The notes under the pieces: generated by a model
Seen by the model: only the letters and a program-made list of their open reading frames with translations
What the model was told of the DNA's origin: nothing
Database searches by the model: none
Part shown: positions 8,758 through 16,586 of the stretch, piece by piece
Layout: each line of letters starts with the position of its first letter
Numbering within the stretch: the first letter of the stretch is position 1
Assembly (NCBI GenBank): GCA_028819005.1
Contig: JAPPMP010000013.1
Coordinates: forward strand, 1-35,850
Direction of reading: 5' to 3'
Origin: Acidimicrobiaceae bacterium
GTDB lineage: Bacteria; Actinomycetota; Acidimicrobiia; Acidimicrobiales; Aldehydirespiratoraceae
Length of the DNA stretch: 35,850 bases
Program-made: the position numbers and the translations under genes

Positions 8758-9582
8758 GTGCCCAAGAATCTGATTCCCTCATTCTCCGGTGATGTCTTGC
8801 GCGGCATCGCCGATGTGCTGGGAGCGACCGACGACGGACTCACGGGGAGCGAGATCGCCCACACTTTGGCCCAGGCACGTGTCCCCGATGTGGATCCGAC
8901 AATTACGAAGCGCCATCGGCTGTTCAAAGCGCTAGCCGAGCGTCAGAACAAGGATCAGGCCGGCAACTGCGTGGTGGTTTTCATGAACGAGGCGATGTCA
9001 CCTGTGCGTTACCGCGATGACCCCGCTGGTTTCTCCCGGCGACAGGGCGACCTCAACGAGGTGTTGATTTTCGCTGCGTATCACATCAACGACGAGGGCA
9101 AAGTAGCGCGACTCAGGAACGGTAAGGCGTCTACCCTTGACGAGGCGGCGAAGCGGGCGAGCACTATTCGCACTGAACTTCGTCGTCGAGACACGCATCC
9201 GGACGTGTTGCGGTACTGCACGACCGAGCTATTGAAGAAGAACAACTTCCACGCTCTGTTGGAAGCGTCCAAGAGCATGCCCGATCGAATTCGGGTGATG
9301 ACCGGCGAGACCAGCGATGGCGCGGAACTGATCCAGGCAACGGTGACACCTTCTAGCGGGCCGCGATTGGCCATCAATGCCGGAAAAACCGAGACTGATC
9401 GTAGTGAACAGTCCGGGTTCGCCAACCTCATCATTGGCCTTCTAAGTCTCTACCGCAACCCGACAGCCCACGATCCCCAACTCCATCGGTCCGTGAGCGA
9501 CGAGGAACTTCTTGAAGCTTTGACCACCATGTCGATGGTCCACCGTCGGCTTGACCACGCGGCTGTTCCAGTCTCTCCGTGA
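8758..9582 (+). CDS. TIGR02391 / Ymh family protein
   Basis: A 274-aa protein whose C-terminal third carries the hallmark of the TIGR02391 (Hypoth_Ymh) family: FANLIIGLLSLYRNPTAHDP followed by HRRLDHA. RNPTAH and the later HRRLD pattern recall HEPN-like helical RNases (RxxxxH), though nuclease activity is only a prediction. The first ~90 residues form a separate winged-helix-like region (LTGSEIAHTLAQA). The family is often found beside restriction-modification and other defence genes, as here. The GTG start is supported by the leaderless -10 box. The gene converges on the subtilase gene with a 21-nt gap. Confidence 0.78.
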   Translation: MPKNLIPSFSGDVLRGIADVLGATDDGLTGSEIAHTLAQARVPDVDPTITKRHRLFKALAERQNKDQAGNCVVVFMNEAMSPVRYRDDPAGFSRRQGDLNEVLIFAAYHINDEGKVARLRNGKASTLDEAAKRASTIRTELRRRDTHPDVLRYCTTELLKKNNFHALLEASKSMPDRIRVMTGETSDGAELIQATVTPSSGPRLAINAGKTETDRSEQSGFANLIIGLLSLYRNPTAHDPQLHRSVSDEELLEALTTMSMVHRRLDHAAVPVSP

Positions 9583-9603
9583 GATCAAGCCTGCCCTTTT
9601 GGC

Positions 9604-11850
9604 TCAACCGGACAATGCCGCTTCGATTTCGATCTCCACCGGGATTTCGACGACGGCTTCGAGCTGCGCTCGGAGCTCGGCGTGAAGCTCGGGTCGGTCT
9701 TCGTCGCGCCACAGCGCTAGGGACAGCGCGTACGACTGTTCGGTTTCTTCGTCGTCCCACCGGTTGACATTGCGAACGACCAAGAACATTGGACTGTCCC
9801 GGGTGGGGTCAAGACGCTGATGGAACACTTTCCGGCCGAGCTGATTAGCCCCTCTGGAACGGGTGGTAGCCGATGGCTCGAGCCGCACGTGTCTGGAACG
9901 GAGTTGAGAGAGTGGAGCGAACTCTTCTTCATCAATGTTGGCAAAGGTCTTGCTGACTTCATTCAGCGGAAGACCCTTGACGACGCAGAACCCGATACGG
10001 TTCGCCTTGTAGTCGAGTCGTCGAACCCGCGTTCGTGGCGAGTAGGAGAGCGCTATGTCCAGTCCCCGTTTACCACCGGAGGCGTTGAAACTAGACGGGA
10101 TTGGGATCTCGTAAATGTGCACTCCGTTGATCGGGATGTTCCCTTCCGCAACCAAGATCGCCCGGTGGCTCGTGGATTCGGCGGCTCGCGCGATCGACGG
10201 TCGCCCGAACCCGAGCAGTGCTCTTTCTGCGTCCAGCCGAGCGGCGTCGCCGCCCTCTAGGTGGTCCGTGAACGGTACGCGTTCGGTAGATAGGAGAACT
10301 AGCGATCTGACCAACTCAGCGGAGAAATCCGGGAACCGAGAAGCGATCGCTGCTGCAACCCGGCTGACCAGCGGCGCGGCGAAGCTTGTTCCCACATCCC
10401 ACTTCAGAAGGTTCCCCGCTAACGCGTTCGCACCGATGACACACAGTTCAGGGTCGTTGGTGACGAGGCGGCCGCTTTCGATTCCGTGAGTACCAGCGCT
10501 TTCGCTGACCTCCGGTTTGGTGGCTTGGTCGGGACCGGGGCCTCTGCGTGTGACTGGTGATGGCCAGCCTGGCTCGCCCATGGGCTGGCGTCGGAGGGTC
10601 TCTTGACTGCTGTAAGCGCCCGAAGCCGCGGCGTCAGTCAGGCCACCCACAGTAAGACTCAGCAAGGAGGTACCCGGATCCAGTATCCCGGTTGCTTCAT
10701 CTCGGAGAAGGAAGGTTGGATATTCGCGAGCGGAAGTTTCGCTTACTTCGGGAAGGTAGTCGGCCGGACGAGAGTTGCCGGTTGAGACCACTATGACGAG
10801 GCCGAGTTGTCGAGCCAGGTCGTCCACGATCGCTGCGGCACTCATTTGTCTCGGTGGCGAGAAGGGCGAACGGTCGTCCCCGATGGAGAGGTTGATAATC
10901 CTGGCACCCTGATTGGCGCACCAAGTTATTGCTTCGTGGAGGTCTCGTTCCCATAGGTCGTCTACTGGGAATTGGCTATCGGCGTCAAGCACTCGAGCTG
11001 ACACAACACGGCAGATCGGTTGAAGCGGAAGGCTGGCAGCGACGGCCGCTTGCAGATTGCCGTACAGCAATAGCGACGCGACCATTGTTCCGTGGCCGTG
11101 CTCGTCCTGATCATCGCTGATGTTCGTTCCGACGGCATCCGATGCGAGGATTGCAGGCCCGATCAGAGGATGGCCTGAAGCCACCCCGGAGTCGACGAGA
11201 CCAACGATTGGTGAGCGGTTGTCTGGAGACCTCACTTCGGGGAGTTCGGCAGCGGGCAGGCTGTGCAGCGTCGGTGTGGGGAGAGCTGGTTGGGGAAGTA
11301 CGTCCATGCGAGCGATTGCGTCTAATTCGGCGACTTCCATGATCCGTTGTGATGGAACGTAGGCACGCATGAGTAGCAACCCGGCGCGGTCGTTGATCAG
11401 TGTGTCGACAACGCGCCCTTCGGTTGCTCTGATTCCCTGGTTGACTTCCGTCGCCCAGTCTCGGGCCCTGTCGGCTTCACCTGGATGCCAACATTCGACA
11501 TCTATGCGTAGGTCTCCTTCGGTGGCTTCGCTGATCGCGGCTGCAAGCTCGGGCGTTACGCGATCGGATGCCTGCAGGGGTCGGACATTGTCGATCGCAT
11601 CGAAGAATTGCGCGTAGGGTTCGGACTTACTGCCCTCGGGAATCCCGCCTACCAGGGCATCTAGGCGCCTCCTAAATTCGTCGAGTTCTGGGTCGTCAGC
11701 GAATGCGACCATGAGCTTGCTGTCGGACGAGTCGACAACCCGTAGACCCGACTTGCGGAACTCGTCTGCGCTCACGCGCTCTCCGAGTTCGAACACGACA
11801 ATTAGACGTGGATCGATGCCGAGCGTTTTGGGCCTCTGCGCATGGCTCAT
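9604..11850 (-). CDS. S8 family subtilisin-like serine protease (complete)
   Basis: A 748-aa subtilase with the full catalytic set: Asp220 (GLVDSGV), His253 (HGHGTMVAS), oxyanion Asn359 (VVSTGN) and Ser489 (GTSFAAPLVSR). About 210 residues precede the catalytic core and could be a prodomain or a substrate/partner-recognition region. No signal peptide is evident, so it probably acts in the cytoplasm. The preceding gene on the same strand encodes an AAA ATPase and ends 158 nt upstream, so the pair is probably co-transcribed. I infer an ATPase-gated protease. No start codon exists in this frame within the gap, so ATG 11850 is the best start despite lacking a clear Shine-Dalgarno site. A second related pair lies at 16587-18712. 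Confidence 0.9.
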   Translation of the reverse strand: MSHAQRPKTLGIDPRLIVVFELGERVSADEFRKSGLRVVDSSDSKLMVAFADDPELDEFRRRLDALVGGIPEGSKSEPYAQFFDAIDNVRPLQASDRVTPELAAAISEATEGDLRIDVECWHPGEADRARDWATEVNQGIRATEGRVVDTLINDRAGLLLMRAYVPSQRIMEVAELDAIARMDVLPQPALPTPTLHSLPAAELPEVRSPDNRSPIVGLVDSGVASGHPLIGPAILASDAVGTNISDDQDEHGHGTMVASLLLYGNLQAAVAASLPLQPICRVVSARVLDADSQFPVDDLWERDLHEAITWCANQGARIINLSIGDDRSPFSPPRQMSAAAIVDDLARQLGLVIVVSTGNSRPADYLPEVSETSAREYPTFLLRDEATGILDPGTSLLSLTVGGLTDAAASGAYSSQETLRRQPMGEPGWPSPVTRRGPGPDQATKPEVSESAGTHGIESGRLVTNDPELCVIGANALAGNLLKWDVGTSFAAPLVSRVAAAIASRFPDFSAELVRSLVLLSTERVPFTDHLEGGDAARLDAERALLGFGRPSIARAAESTSHRAILVAEGNIPINGVHIYEIPIPSSFNASGGKRGLDIALSYSPRTRVRRLDYKANRIGFCVVKGLPLNEVSKTFANIDEEEFAPLSQLRSRHVRLEPSATTRSRGANQLGRKVFHQRLDPTRDSPMFLVVRNVNRWDDEETEQSYALSLALWRDEDRPELHAELRAQLEAVVEIPVEIEIEAALSG

Positions 11851-12008
11851 TGTTATGTCGGTGATCGTTTGGCGGATTTGGCGACCGTGTTGTGGAAGGT
11901 CGTCGTGACGAGGTTCTCCGCGTGGGAAGCCAGCCGGGGGTCGCCTTGGGCCGGGAGCAATGGCGCGCTGAAGCCGAAGCAGCGAAAGGCCACGCGTCGG
12001 TACGGGGC

Positions 12009-13001
12009 CTACACCTGGGAGCGTCGGATTATCTGACGTCGTGCCTCCCCACGGTCGATCGCGTAAGCGATGTGCAGGGAAGTCACGTGCTTGTCCAGTT
12101 CGCGCACCATCAGCCGGATGGCGTCGAGGGCCACCGCTTCGACTTCGGCCGCGCTGAAACCTTCCATTTTCTTTGCCGCGTCAGACAAGTCGAAGTCGTA
12201 GTGCACCGATCTCAACTTCAACTCCAAGATTTCGGAGCGCGCGGATTCGTCGGGGGACTCGAACTCGATTATCTCGTCGAACCTTCGCCACACGGCGGAG
12301 TCCAGCAGCGTTGGGTGGTTTGAAGTTGCGATGAAGAGGGAGTCCGCTTTGTGGTCATCGACCACCTGCAGCATTGCGGCCACAACTCGACGCAGTTCGC
12401 CATGGTCGGCCCTACCGGAGCGTTCTCGCCCCAGCATGTCGAACTCATCGAACACCAGTACCCAGGATCCGACTTCGAGGAAGCTGAAGATCTGTTCAAG
12501 GTTCCGCGCTGTTTCGCCCAAGTACGACGAGACGATGGTGGCCAACTGGACTCGGGCTATGGGAAGCCCGAGCTGTCCGGCCATCGCTTCGGCGCTGGCC
12601 GATTTGCCGCTGCCAGCAGGTCCTACAAACAGAAGGCTCGAGCGCGGCGAGACCCCGTGAGCCCGCATTGCTGAGCGTTGCCGGAACTCGTCGACGAGGG
12701 ATTCGATCACCTCGATGACGGGCTTGGGTAGAACCAAGTCCTGAAACGACAGACGTGGCTCTTCAAGCGATATCAGCGGAAGATCGTCTCGTGTCTTTGG
12801 GAGAGGCCGCAGCGACGATACTTGCGGCGGCCTTCGTCGGTGCCCCGGTTCGTCGAGGATGGCCTCAAGCTGTTCGGCGACAAGATCGTGACGCTTGCGC
12901 CTTTCGTCTTCGATGAGATCCTTCGCGGCGCGCTGGAATCCAGCATCGTCGCCCCGCTGATGACTGCGGAGCAGCGCTTTCACTAGGTCACTGCGTGCCA
13001 C
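12009..13001 (-). CDS. AAA+ ATPase paired with subtilase
   Basis: A 330-aa ATPase of the SpoVK/FtsH-like AAA type: Walker A GPAGSGKS (~127-134), Walker B VLVFDEFD (~181-188), sensor-1 ATSN (~225-228), and an arginine-finger region AVWRRFDE. The N-terminal segment (SDLVKALLRSHQRGDD) aligns with that of the second ATPase at 16587. A frame open to 13145 exists, but GTG 13001 is chosen because it matches that paralogue and follows a TATGTT-N6 leaderless box. It lies directly upstream of the subtilase and may unfold substrates for, or regulate, the protease. Confidence 0.88.
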   Translation of the reverse strand: MARSDLVKALLRSHQRGDDAGFQRAAKDLIEDERRKRHDLVAEQLEAILDEPGHRRRPPQVSSLRPLPKTRDDLPLISLEEPRLSFQDLVLPKPVIEVIESLVDEFRQRSAMRAHGVSPRSSLLFVGPAGSGKSASAEAMAGQLGLPIARVQLATIVSSYLGETARNLEQIFSFLEVGSWVLVFDEFDMLGRERSGRADHGELRRVVAAMLQVVDDHKADSLFIATSNHPTLLDSAVWRRFDEIIEFESPDESARSEILELKLRSVHYDFDLSDAAKKMEGFSAAEVEAVALDAIRLMVRELDKHVTSLHIAYAIDRGEARRQIIRRSQV

Positions 13002-13013
13002 GCCACGAACATA
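13002..13013 (-). promoter_or_regulatory. Leaderless promoter -10 (TATGTT-N6-GTG)
   Basis: On the minus strand TATGTT (13013-13008) is followed by 6 nt and the GTG of the AAA ATPase. It supports starting that gene at 13001 rather than at the longer open frame. Confidence 0.55.
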
Positions 13014-13312
13014 CTCGCACGGTGTGCCACCGACCACGCGGACAGTACCCGACTCGGTGATGGCCCACCAGCGATCCAGCGCAGCCGTACGGTACGGTTC
13101 GATAAACGACGCGCCGCCGACCCGGGTGAAACACCCCCAACCCATACTCCGACCTCAAACGCGAAGAAGCTGCTATTTCCGGGCCGCGCATCCCTGCCCA
13201 GCATGACGCTGCCGCGACCCATCGAGCGGCAGCCGGGACTCACGAATCCCTTCTGTGGGGAAAGGCAGAGACATCTCCAAGGAAGCCCCAAAAGAGCAAT
13301 ACCCCGGACGCA

Positions 13313-13606
13313 TGGGGAGAAGAGATGGACCCGGTCAGCCGTGAGGTCGAAGCGGTGGTCAATGAGAAGCACCAGCTTGGGTTCACTATTCCGACGGAGT
13401 CCGTGCTAGCGGAGCTGAGGCATCTCCACCGTGATCGGCCTGAGAACATGGAGAAGTCACTTCGGAAAGCGACGGAGGGCCTCTCAGCGTTCCTTGAGGC
13501 ATACGACCGAGGGGAATTGGACCCGCTCGACCTGCCGCCAGAGCTTCGGACACGGCTAGTCCTGAGCCTTCAGACTGAATCTCCCGATGTCGACAGTCAG
13601 GGCTAT
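13313..13606 (+). pseudogene. Duplicated 3' fragment of the SF1 helicase gene
   Basis: This stretch matches 20893-21186 at a constant offset of 7580 bases. It encodes the last ~95 residues of the helicase (from GEEMDP to SPDVDS). Positions 13405-13597 are identical to 20985-21177, while the left part has scattered differences. The helicase stop TAG has become CAG. The first codons of the DUF2290 gene (ATG at 13588) are kept but then join sequence like that found downstream of DUF2290 (21928 onward). It is a remnant of a deleted second helicase-DUF2290 copy. The open frame through it (to 14029) is not a real gene because it runs antisense through the MazF-type genes. Confidence 0.85.
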
Positions 13607-13620
13607 ATCATGCGCCAACG

Positions 13621-13643
13621 ACCTCACGCGAACCGACGCCTAG
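13621..13643 (+). repeat. Short dispersed repeat, copy B
   Basis: ACCTCACGCG followed by AACCGACGCCTAG, 20/23 matches with copy A. Upstream, ATCATGCGCCAACGA (13608 onward) is shared with copy C at 21930. It separates the helicase remnant from the MazF-type toxin gene. Confidence 0.55.
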
Positions 13644-13948
13644 CATCCGGTGAGCGCTTCGAGGCATCGACAGATCTCCTCGTGGCGGGGACCGAGAGAC
13701 CCGATGCGTTCGGTCAGAAACGACTTGCGGATGGGCTGCAGGTTGTCGAATGTCGCTGCGCAGGGTTCTGGAAGTCCGTCTTCGGCGTCCAGGGGAATCT
13801 CCGTGGGAATCTTGCGTACCGTGCGGGTGACGGGCGCGACGACGATCCAGGTCAGCACGGGGACCGCTTCGCTGCGGGTGATTACAAGAACCGGGCGGCG
13901 CTTGTCGGAAGCTTCGGCCCACCAGATTTCGCCTTGAGCAGGAGTCAC
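13640..13948 (-). CDS. MazF/PemK-like endoribonuclease toxin
   Basis: A 102-aa protein with the MazF/PemK pattern: QGEIWWAEA near the N-terminus, RRPVLVITR, IVVAPVTRT, EIPLDAEDGLPE, and a C-terminal helix ending CLEALTGC. The family cleaves mRNA to stop growth. Start is GTG 13948, which overlaps the antitoxin stop as GTGA. The longer frame to 13993 would overlap the antitoxin needlessly. The upstream ribbon-helix-helix antitoxin would neutralise it and repress the operon. Confidence 0.85.
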   Translation of the reverse strand: MTPAQGEIWWAEASDKRRPVLVITRSEAVPVLTWIVVAPVTRTVRKIPTEIPLDAEDGLPEPCAATFDNLQPIRKSFLTERIGSLGPRHEEICRCLEALTGC

Positions 13949-14193
13949 CACGGTTCGTCGGCGATCATGGCGATGGTGGCCTTGTCGGCCCATCCGACTT
14001 CCTCGGCTGTCTGGGCGTGGCGTCGGTAGCCTTGGACGATCGCTTCTGCGGTTCGGTCCCGGTGGTACTGGTCGATCAGGATCCGGAGGCTTTGTCGCAC
14101 GGCGTCCGAGCGGGATGTCGCCGCGCCGACAGACACGAGTTCATCAACTTCTGCCGCTAATTCGTCGTCGATTCTCGTAACTAGTTGTGCCAT
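13945..14193 (-). CDS. Ribbon-helix-helix antitoxin (MazE/ParD-like)
   Basis: An 82-aa protein with an N-terminal ribbon-helix-helix (LVTRIDDELAAEVDELV, then SRSDAVRQSLRILI), and a C-terminal toxin-binding tail. It overlaps the toxin start by 4 nt (GTGA). TATGCT-N6 directly before the ATG supports the start. Probably autorepresses its own promoter. Confidence 0.82.
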   Translation of the reverse strand: MAQLVTRIDDELAAEVDELVSVGAATSRSDAVRQSLRILIDQYHRDRTAEAIVQGYRRHAQTAEEVGWADKATIAMIADEPW

Positions 14194-14205
14194 GCGATAA
14201 GCATA
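14194..14205 (-). promoter_or_regulatory. Leaderless promoter -10 (TATGCT-N6-ATG)
   Basis: On the minus strand TATGCT (14205-14200), 6 nt, then ATG 14193 of the antitoxin. Confidence 0.55.
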
Positions 14206-14252
14206 GCAAATCGCAATGCAGTGGGCGAGGTCGTTGACGTCGCCGGTTCTTG

Positions 14253-14400
14253 TCAGCGAGGGATGATGAGCTCGCTCAGTTGCGGATTGGTTGTTCGTGG
14301 AACCAGGTCACTGGGATCCGTGTGCTGGAACTCGCCGGTGACCGCGTTGAGCGAGGCGAACACGTCGAGCGAGCCGTGCTTTTTCGCGGCGTCCACAGTG
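14253..14400 (-). pseudogene. IS630-family transposase fragment
   Basis: The minus-strand frame reads KKHGSLDVFASLNAVTGEF. This matches the KRHGTLDLFAALNAATGEV segment of the larger IS630-type remnant at 22788-23315. Similarity stops at about 14318 and the frame ends at 14253. Upstream the fragment abuts the stop codon of the ion-channel gene. It is too short to function and is diverged from the other remnant, so it came from a different or older copy. Confidence 0.75.
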
Positions 14401-14401
14401 T

Positions 14402-15088
14402 TCAAGCATCCGGCGAATCGTCCTGGCGTGACAATGCCGACGCCAGCAGCCCCGACGGCACCGCCACTACACCGAGTCCGATCAACACCAAGACCATGGT
14501 CAGTATTTTTCCGCCGACGGTGACCGGAGCGATGCCTTCAGCACCAGCCGTGAGCGATGCGATCGACCAGTAGACGCACTCGAAGAGATTGCTGTAGTGC
14601 TCGTTGTTCTCGTGTTCGAACACATAGATGCCGTATGCAGCGATGAAAGTGAGAATCCCGGTGGCGCAGAGATAGATGGCAAGCTCGTCTTTGATGTCGT
14701 CGAACGCGGTCGAAAAGCGTTTGAGCGCGTTGCTGTAGCGGAGCAGCTTGAAGATTCGCAAAGCTCGAAAGATCCTGAACGCTTTGAGGGATCCCAAAAA
14801 CGGCGTGAACACCGACAGCGCAGCGATCAGATCGATCACGCCGAGGAACGAGAAGATGTAGCGAAGGGGCCTCTCGCTGGTGAACACGCGCAGCGTGTAT
14901 TCGATTCCGAAAATGACACCGATTGCCAACTCAAAGGTGATCAGCAAACCATGGATCGTGCCGTCTTCGTCCACGGCGGTCTCGGCCACCAGCGCGCACA
15001 GCGTCAAGACGACGATCACCGAAATGCCCAGCTCAGTGCGCCTGCCCGACGGCGTTGAGATGTCGAACATTGATCTCATGACCGTCAC
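14402..15088 (-). CDS. Voltage-gated-type ion channel with non-canonical selectivity filter
   Basis: A 228-aa six-helix channel of the Kv/ion_trans type. S1-S3 span about 20-95, and S4 has the repeated-arginine pattern (AFRIFRALRIFKLLRY, ~103-118). S5 is ~135-157, the pore helix is CVYWSIASLT and S6 is ~193-216. Where K+ channels have TVGYGD, this protein has TAGAEGI (180-186), so ion selectivity is probably altered or lost. It starts at GTG 15088 overlapping the upstream exonuclease stop (GTGA), with ATG 15079 as an alternative. Coupling to a nuclease gene suggests a membrane-depolarising effector (inference). The C-terminus has no cytoplasmic regulatory domain. Confidence 0.85.
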   Translation of the reverse strand: MTVMRSMFDISTPSGRRTELGISVIVVLTLCALVAETAVDEDGTIHGLLITFELAIGVIFGIEYTLRVFTSERPLRYIFSFLGVIDLIAALSVFTPFLGSLKAFRIFRALRIFKLLRYSNALKRFSTAFDDIKDELAIYLCATGILTFIAAYGIYVFEHENNEHYSNLFECVYWSIASLTAGAEGIAPVTVGGKILTMVLVLIGLGVVAVPSGLLASALSRQDDSPDA

Positions 15089-16332
15089 CGCGACTGTGTG
15101 AGGACTGCGGCCGAGCGTAGGAACTCATCAACGCTGATCACCGGTATTCCGCAACGGCGCGCCTTCGCGGCTTTCCCAGACTGCGAGAGCGGGTCTGCTG
15201 CGACCAGCACAGCGCACTTCTTGGTTGTGTTGGCGATCGGACGCAGCCCTGCATCGGTCGCGATCTGTTCGAGCTGCGACCTGCTGAGGGCTTGCCCGGG
15301 CGTTGCACACTCGCCCGTGAAGCACACGGCGTCCCCCAGATTCAAAGCGCCCTGTGCGAGGCCGGTTCGCGTGGGGCTGGTTTGGGTTGAGACGATACTC
15401 GCGGGGTCTACCTGCAGCGCCGCGGCCACGTCTTTGGCGAGGGCCTCCTCATGTTCTGTGACGATGCCGTCGGCCAGTATCTGTTGCGCCAACAGCTCGA
15501 AATAGCTTTCGTGCAACTCTCTTCTCCGTTGTTCGGGCAGGTTCAAGCTCGCCGCTGTGTCGTTCAGCCATCGCTGCTCAGCTGGCTCGAGCACACCGTC
15601 GTCGAGGCAGCGATCCAGTGCGTCGAGGTAGACCGACTCGATTCCTTGGCGAGTCGGGGGCCAGTCTGTGCGAGCGACGAGCAACCCCAACGAACCTTTG
15701 CGTGTGGACGCCTGTGGCCGACGAATGGTGATGCCGCCACCCTCGTTGTTGCACTTGAACGACGTCGGTCGACTGCCGGCGAATGTCCTCGCGAGGCGTC
15801 TGTTCGCTGCGGGAGGTGAAGCGGTCAGCAGCGCTGAAGCAGCCCGGGCATCGTCGAGGGCGGAGTGATGGTTCGGCAGAGCGACCCCGTAGTGTTGCGC
15901 GGCCACCGCGAGTTTCATGCCCGTGAGCCGGTAGGTGCACACGCCGTCGCCCGGATCGAACGAAGCGTTGGTCAACCTGGCCACCTCCTGTGCGAGCATG
16001 CGCTGGTCGAAACCTATGTTGTGGGCGACGAGAACCGCGCCGTCGAGGCGAACGGCGATATCAGCGGCCACTGCGCTGAAGGCAGGGGCGGATTGCAGCA
16101 TCGTCGGGGTGATGCCGTGGATTCTCACGGGCCCGGGATCGCGGTTGGGTTGGATGAGCGTGTCGTATTCGTCGACGATCTCACCGTTTGAGATCGTTAT
16201 GCATGCGAACTCGACGATTCGGTCGTGTTTGGACAACCCGGTTGTTTCCGTGTCGATGACCGCAAATCTTGTTGTTTTGTGACTCTTCCTTCGCATTGCG
16301 CCGTTCCTCATTGCGGGCCGTGTCTGGCCCAT
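15085..16332 (-). CDS. DEDDh 3'-5' exonuclease with TerB-like and BRCT domains
   Basis: A 415-aa DnaQ-like protein. The exonuclease covers ~22-170 with D27/E29 (IDTETTG), D109 (HNIGFD) and H156/D161 (HHSALDDA), all DEDDh residues. A helical acidic region follows (~225-315, DGVLEPAEQRWL and DGIVTEHEEALAKDV) resembling tellurite-resistance TerB-type modules. The C-terminus (~328-405, GDAVCFTGECATPGQALSRS) is a BRCT domain, which often binds DNA ends or nicks. Exonuclease-BRCT fusions are known in actinobacteria. Start ATG 16332 is used, and the later ATGs at residues 8 and 13 are possible. The stop overlaps the channel start. Confidence 0.88.
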   Translation of the reverse strand: MGQTRPAMRNGAMRRKSHKTTRFAVIDTETTGLSKHDRIVEFACITISNGEIVDEYDTLIQPNRDPGPVRIHGITPTMLQSAPAFSAVAADIAVRLDGAVLVAHNIGFDQRMLAQEVARLTNASFDPGDGVCTYRLTGMKLAVAAQHYGVALPNHHSALDDARAASALLTASPPAANRRLARTFAGSRPTSFKCNNEGGGITIRRPQASTRKGSLGLLVARTDWPPTRQGIESVYLDALDRCLDDGVLEPAEQRWLNDTAASLNLPEQRRRELHESYFELLAQQILADGIVTEHEEALAKDVAAALQVDPASIVSTQTSPTRTGLAQGALNLGDAVCFTGECATPGQALSRSQLEQIATDAGLRPIANTTKKCAVLVAADPLSQSGKAAKARRCGIPVISVDEFLRSAAVLTQSR

Positions 16333-16586
16333 GGCCTCTGATCTAGCCGCACATTATGGACCGGGTGTGACATGGGTGGGCACTCCAAGGCACTCCTATT
16401 CGGCGGATCGGGTCAAGGCCTCGGTTGGATGGTCGGGGTCGATGAGCTTGAACCTGTAGCGGTTCGAATGACCGTGTTTCCAGTTGGCTCTGCCATGACC
16501 GCTCGTAGAGGAACGGCTGCGACTACGATTGACGGACACACGGACCGACAGGACGGTCGACGCGAAATGCAGATGGGGTGTAGCCG

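Noticed and set aside
12009..13145. Longer AAA ATPase starting at 13145
   Set aside because: The extra 48 residues have no counterpart in the paralogue, and GTG 13001 has a leaderless -10 box and aligned N-terminus.
13325..14029. A 234-codon plus-strand frame
   Set aside because: It joins the helicase 3' remnant to antisense sequence of the MazF-type genes; only the first ~95 codons have meaning, as a duplication scar.
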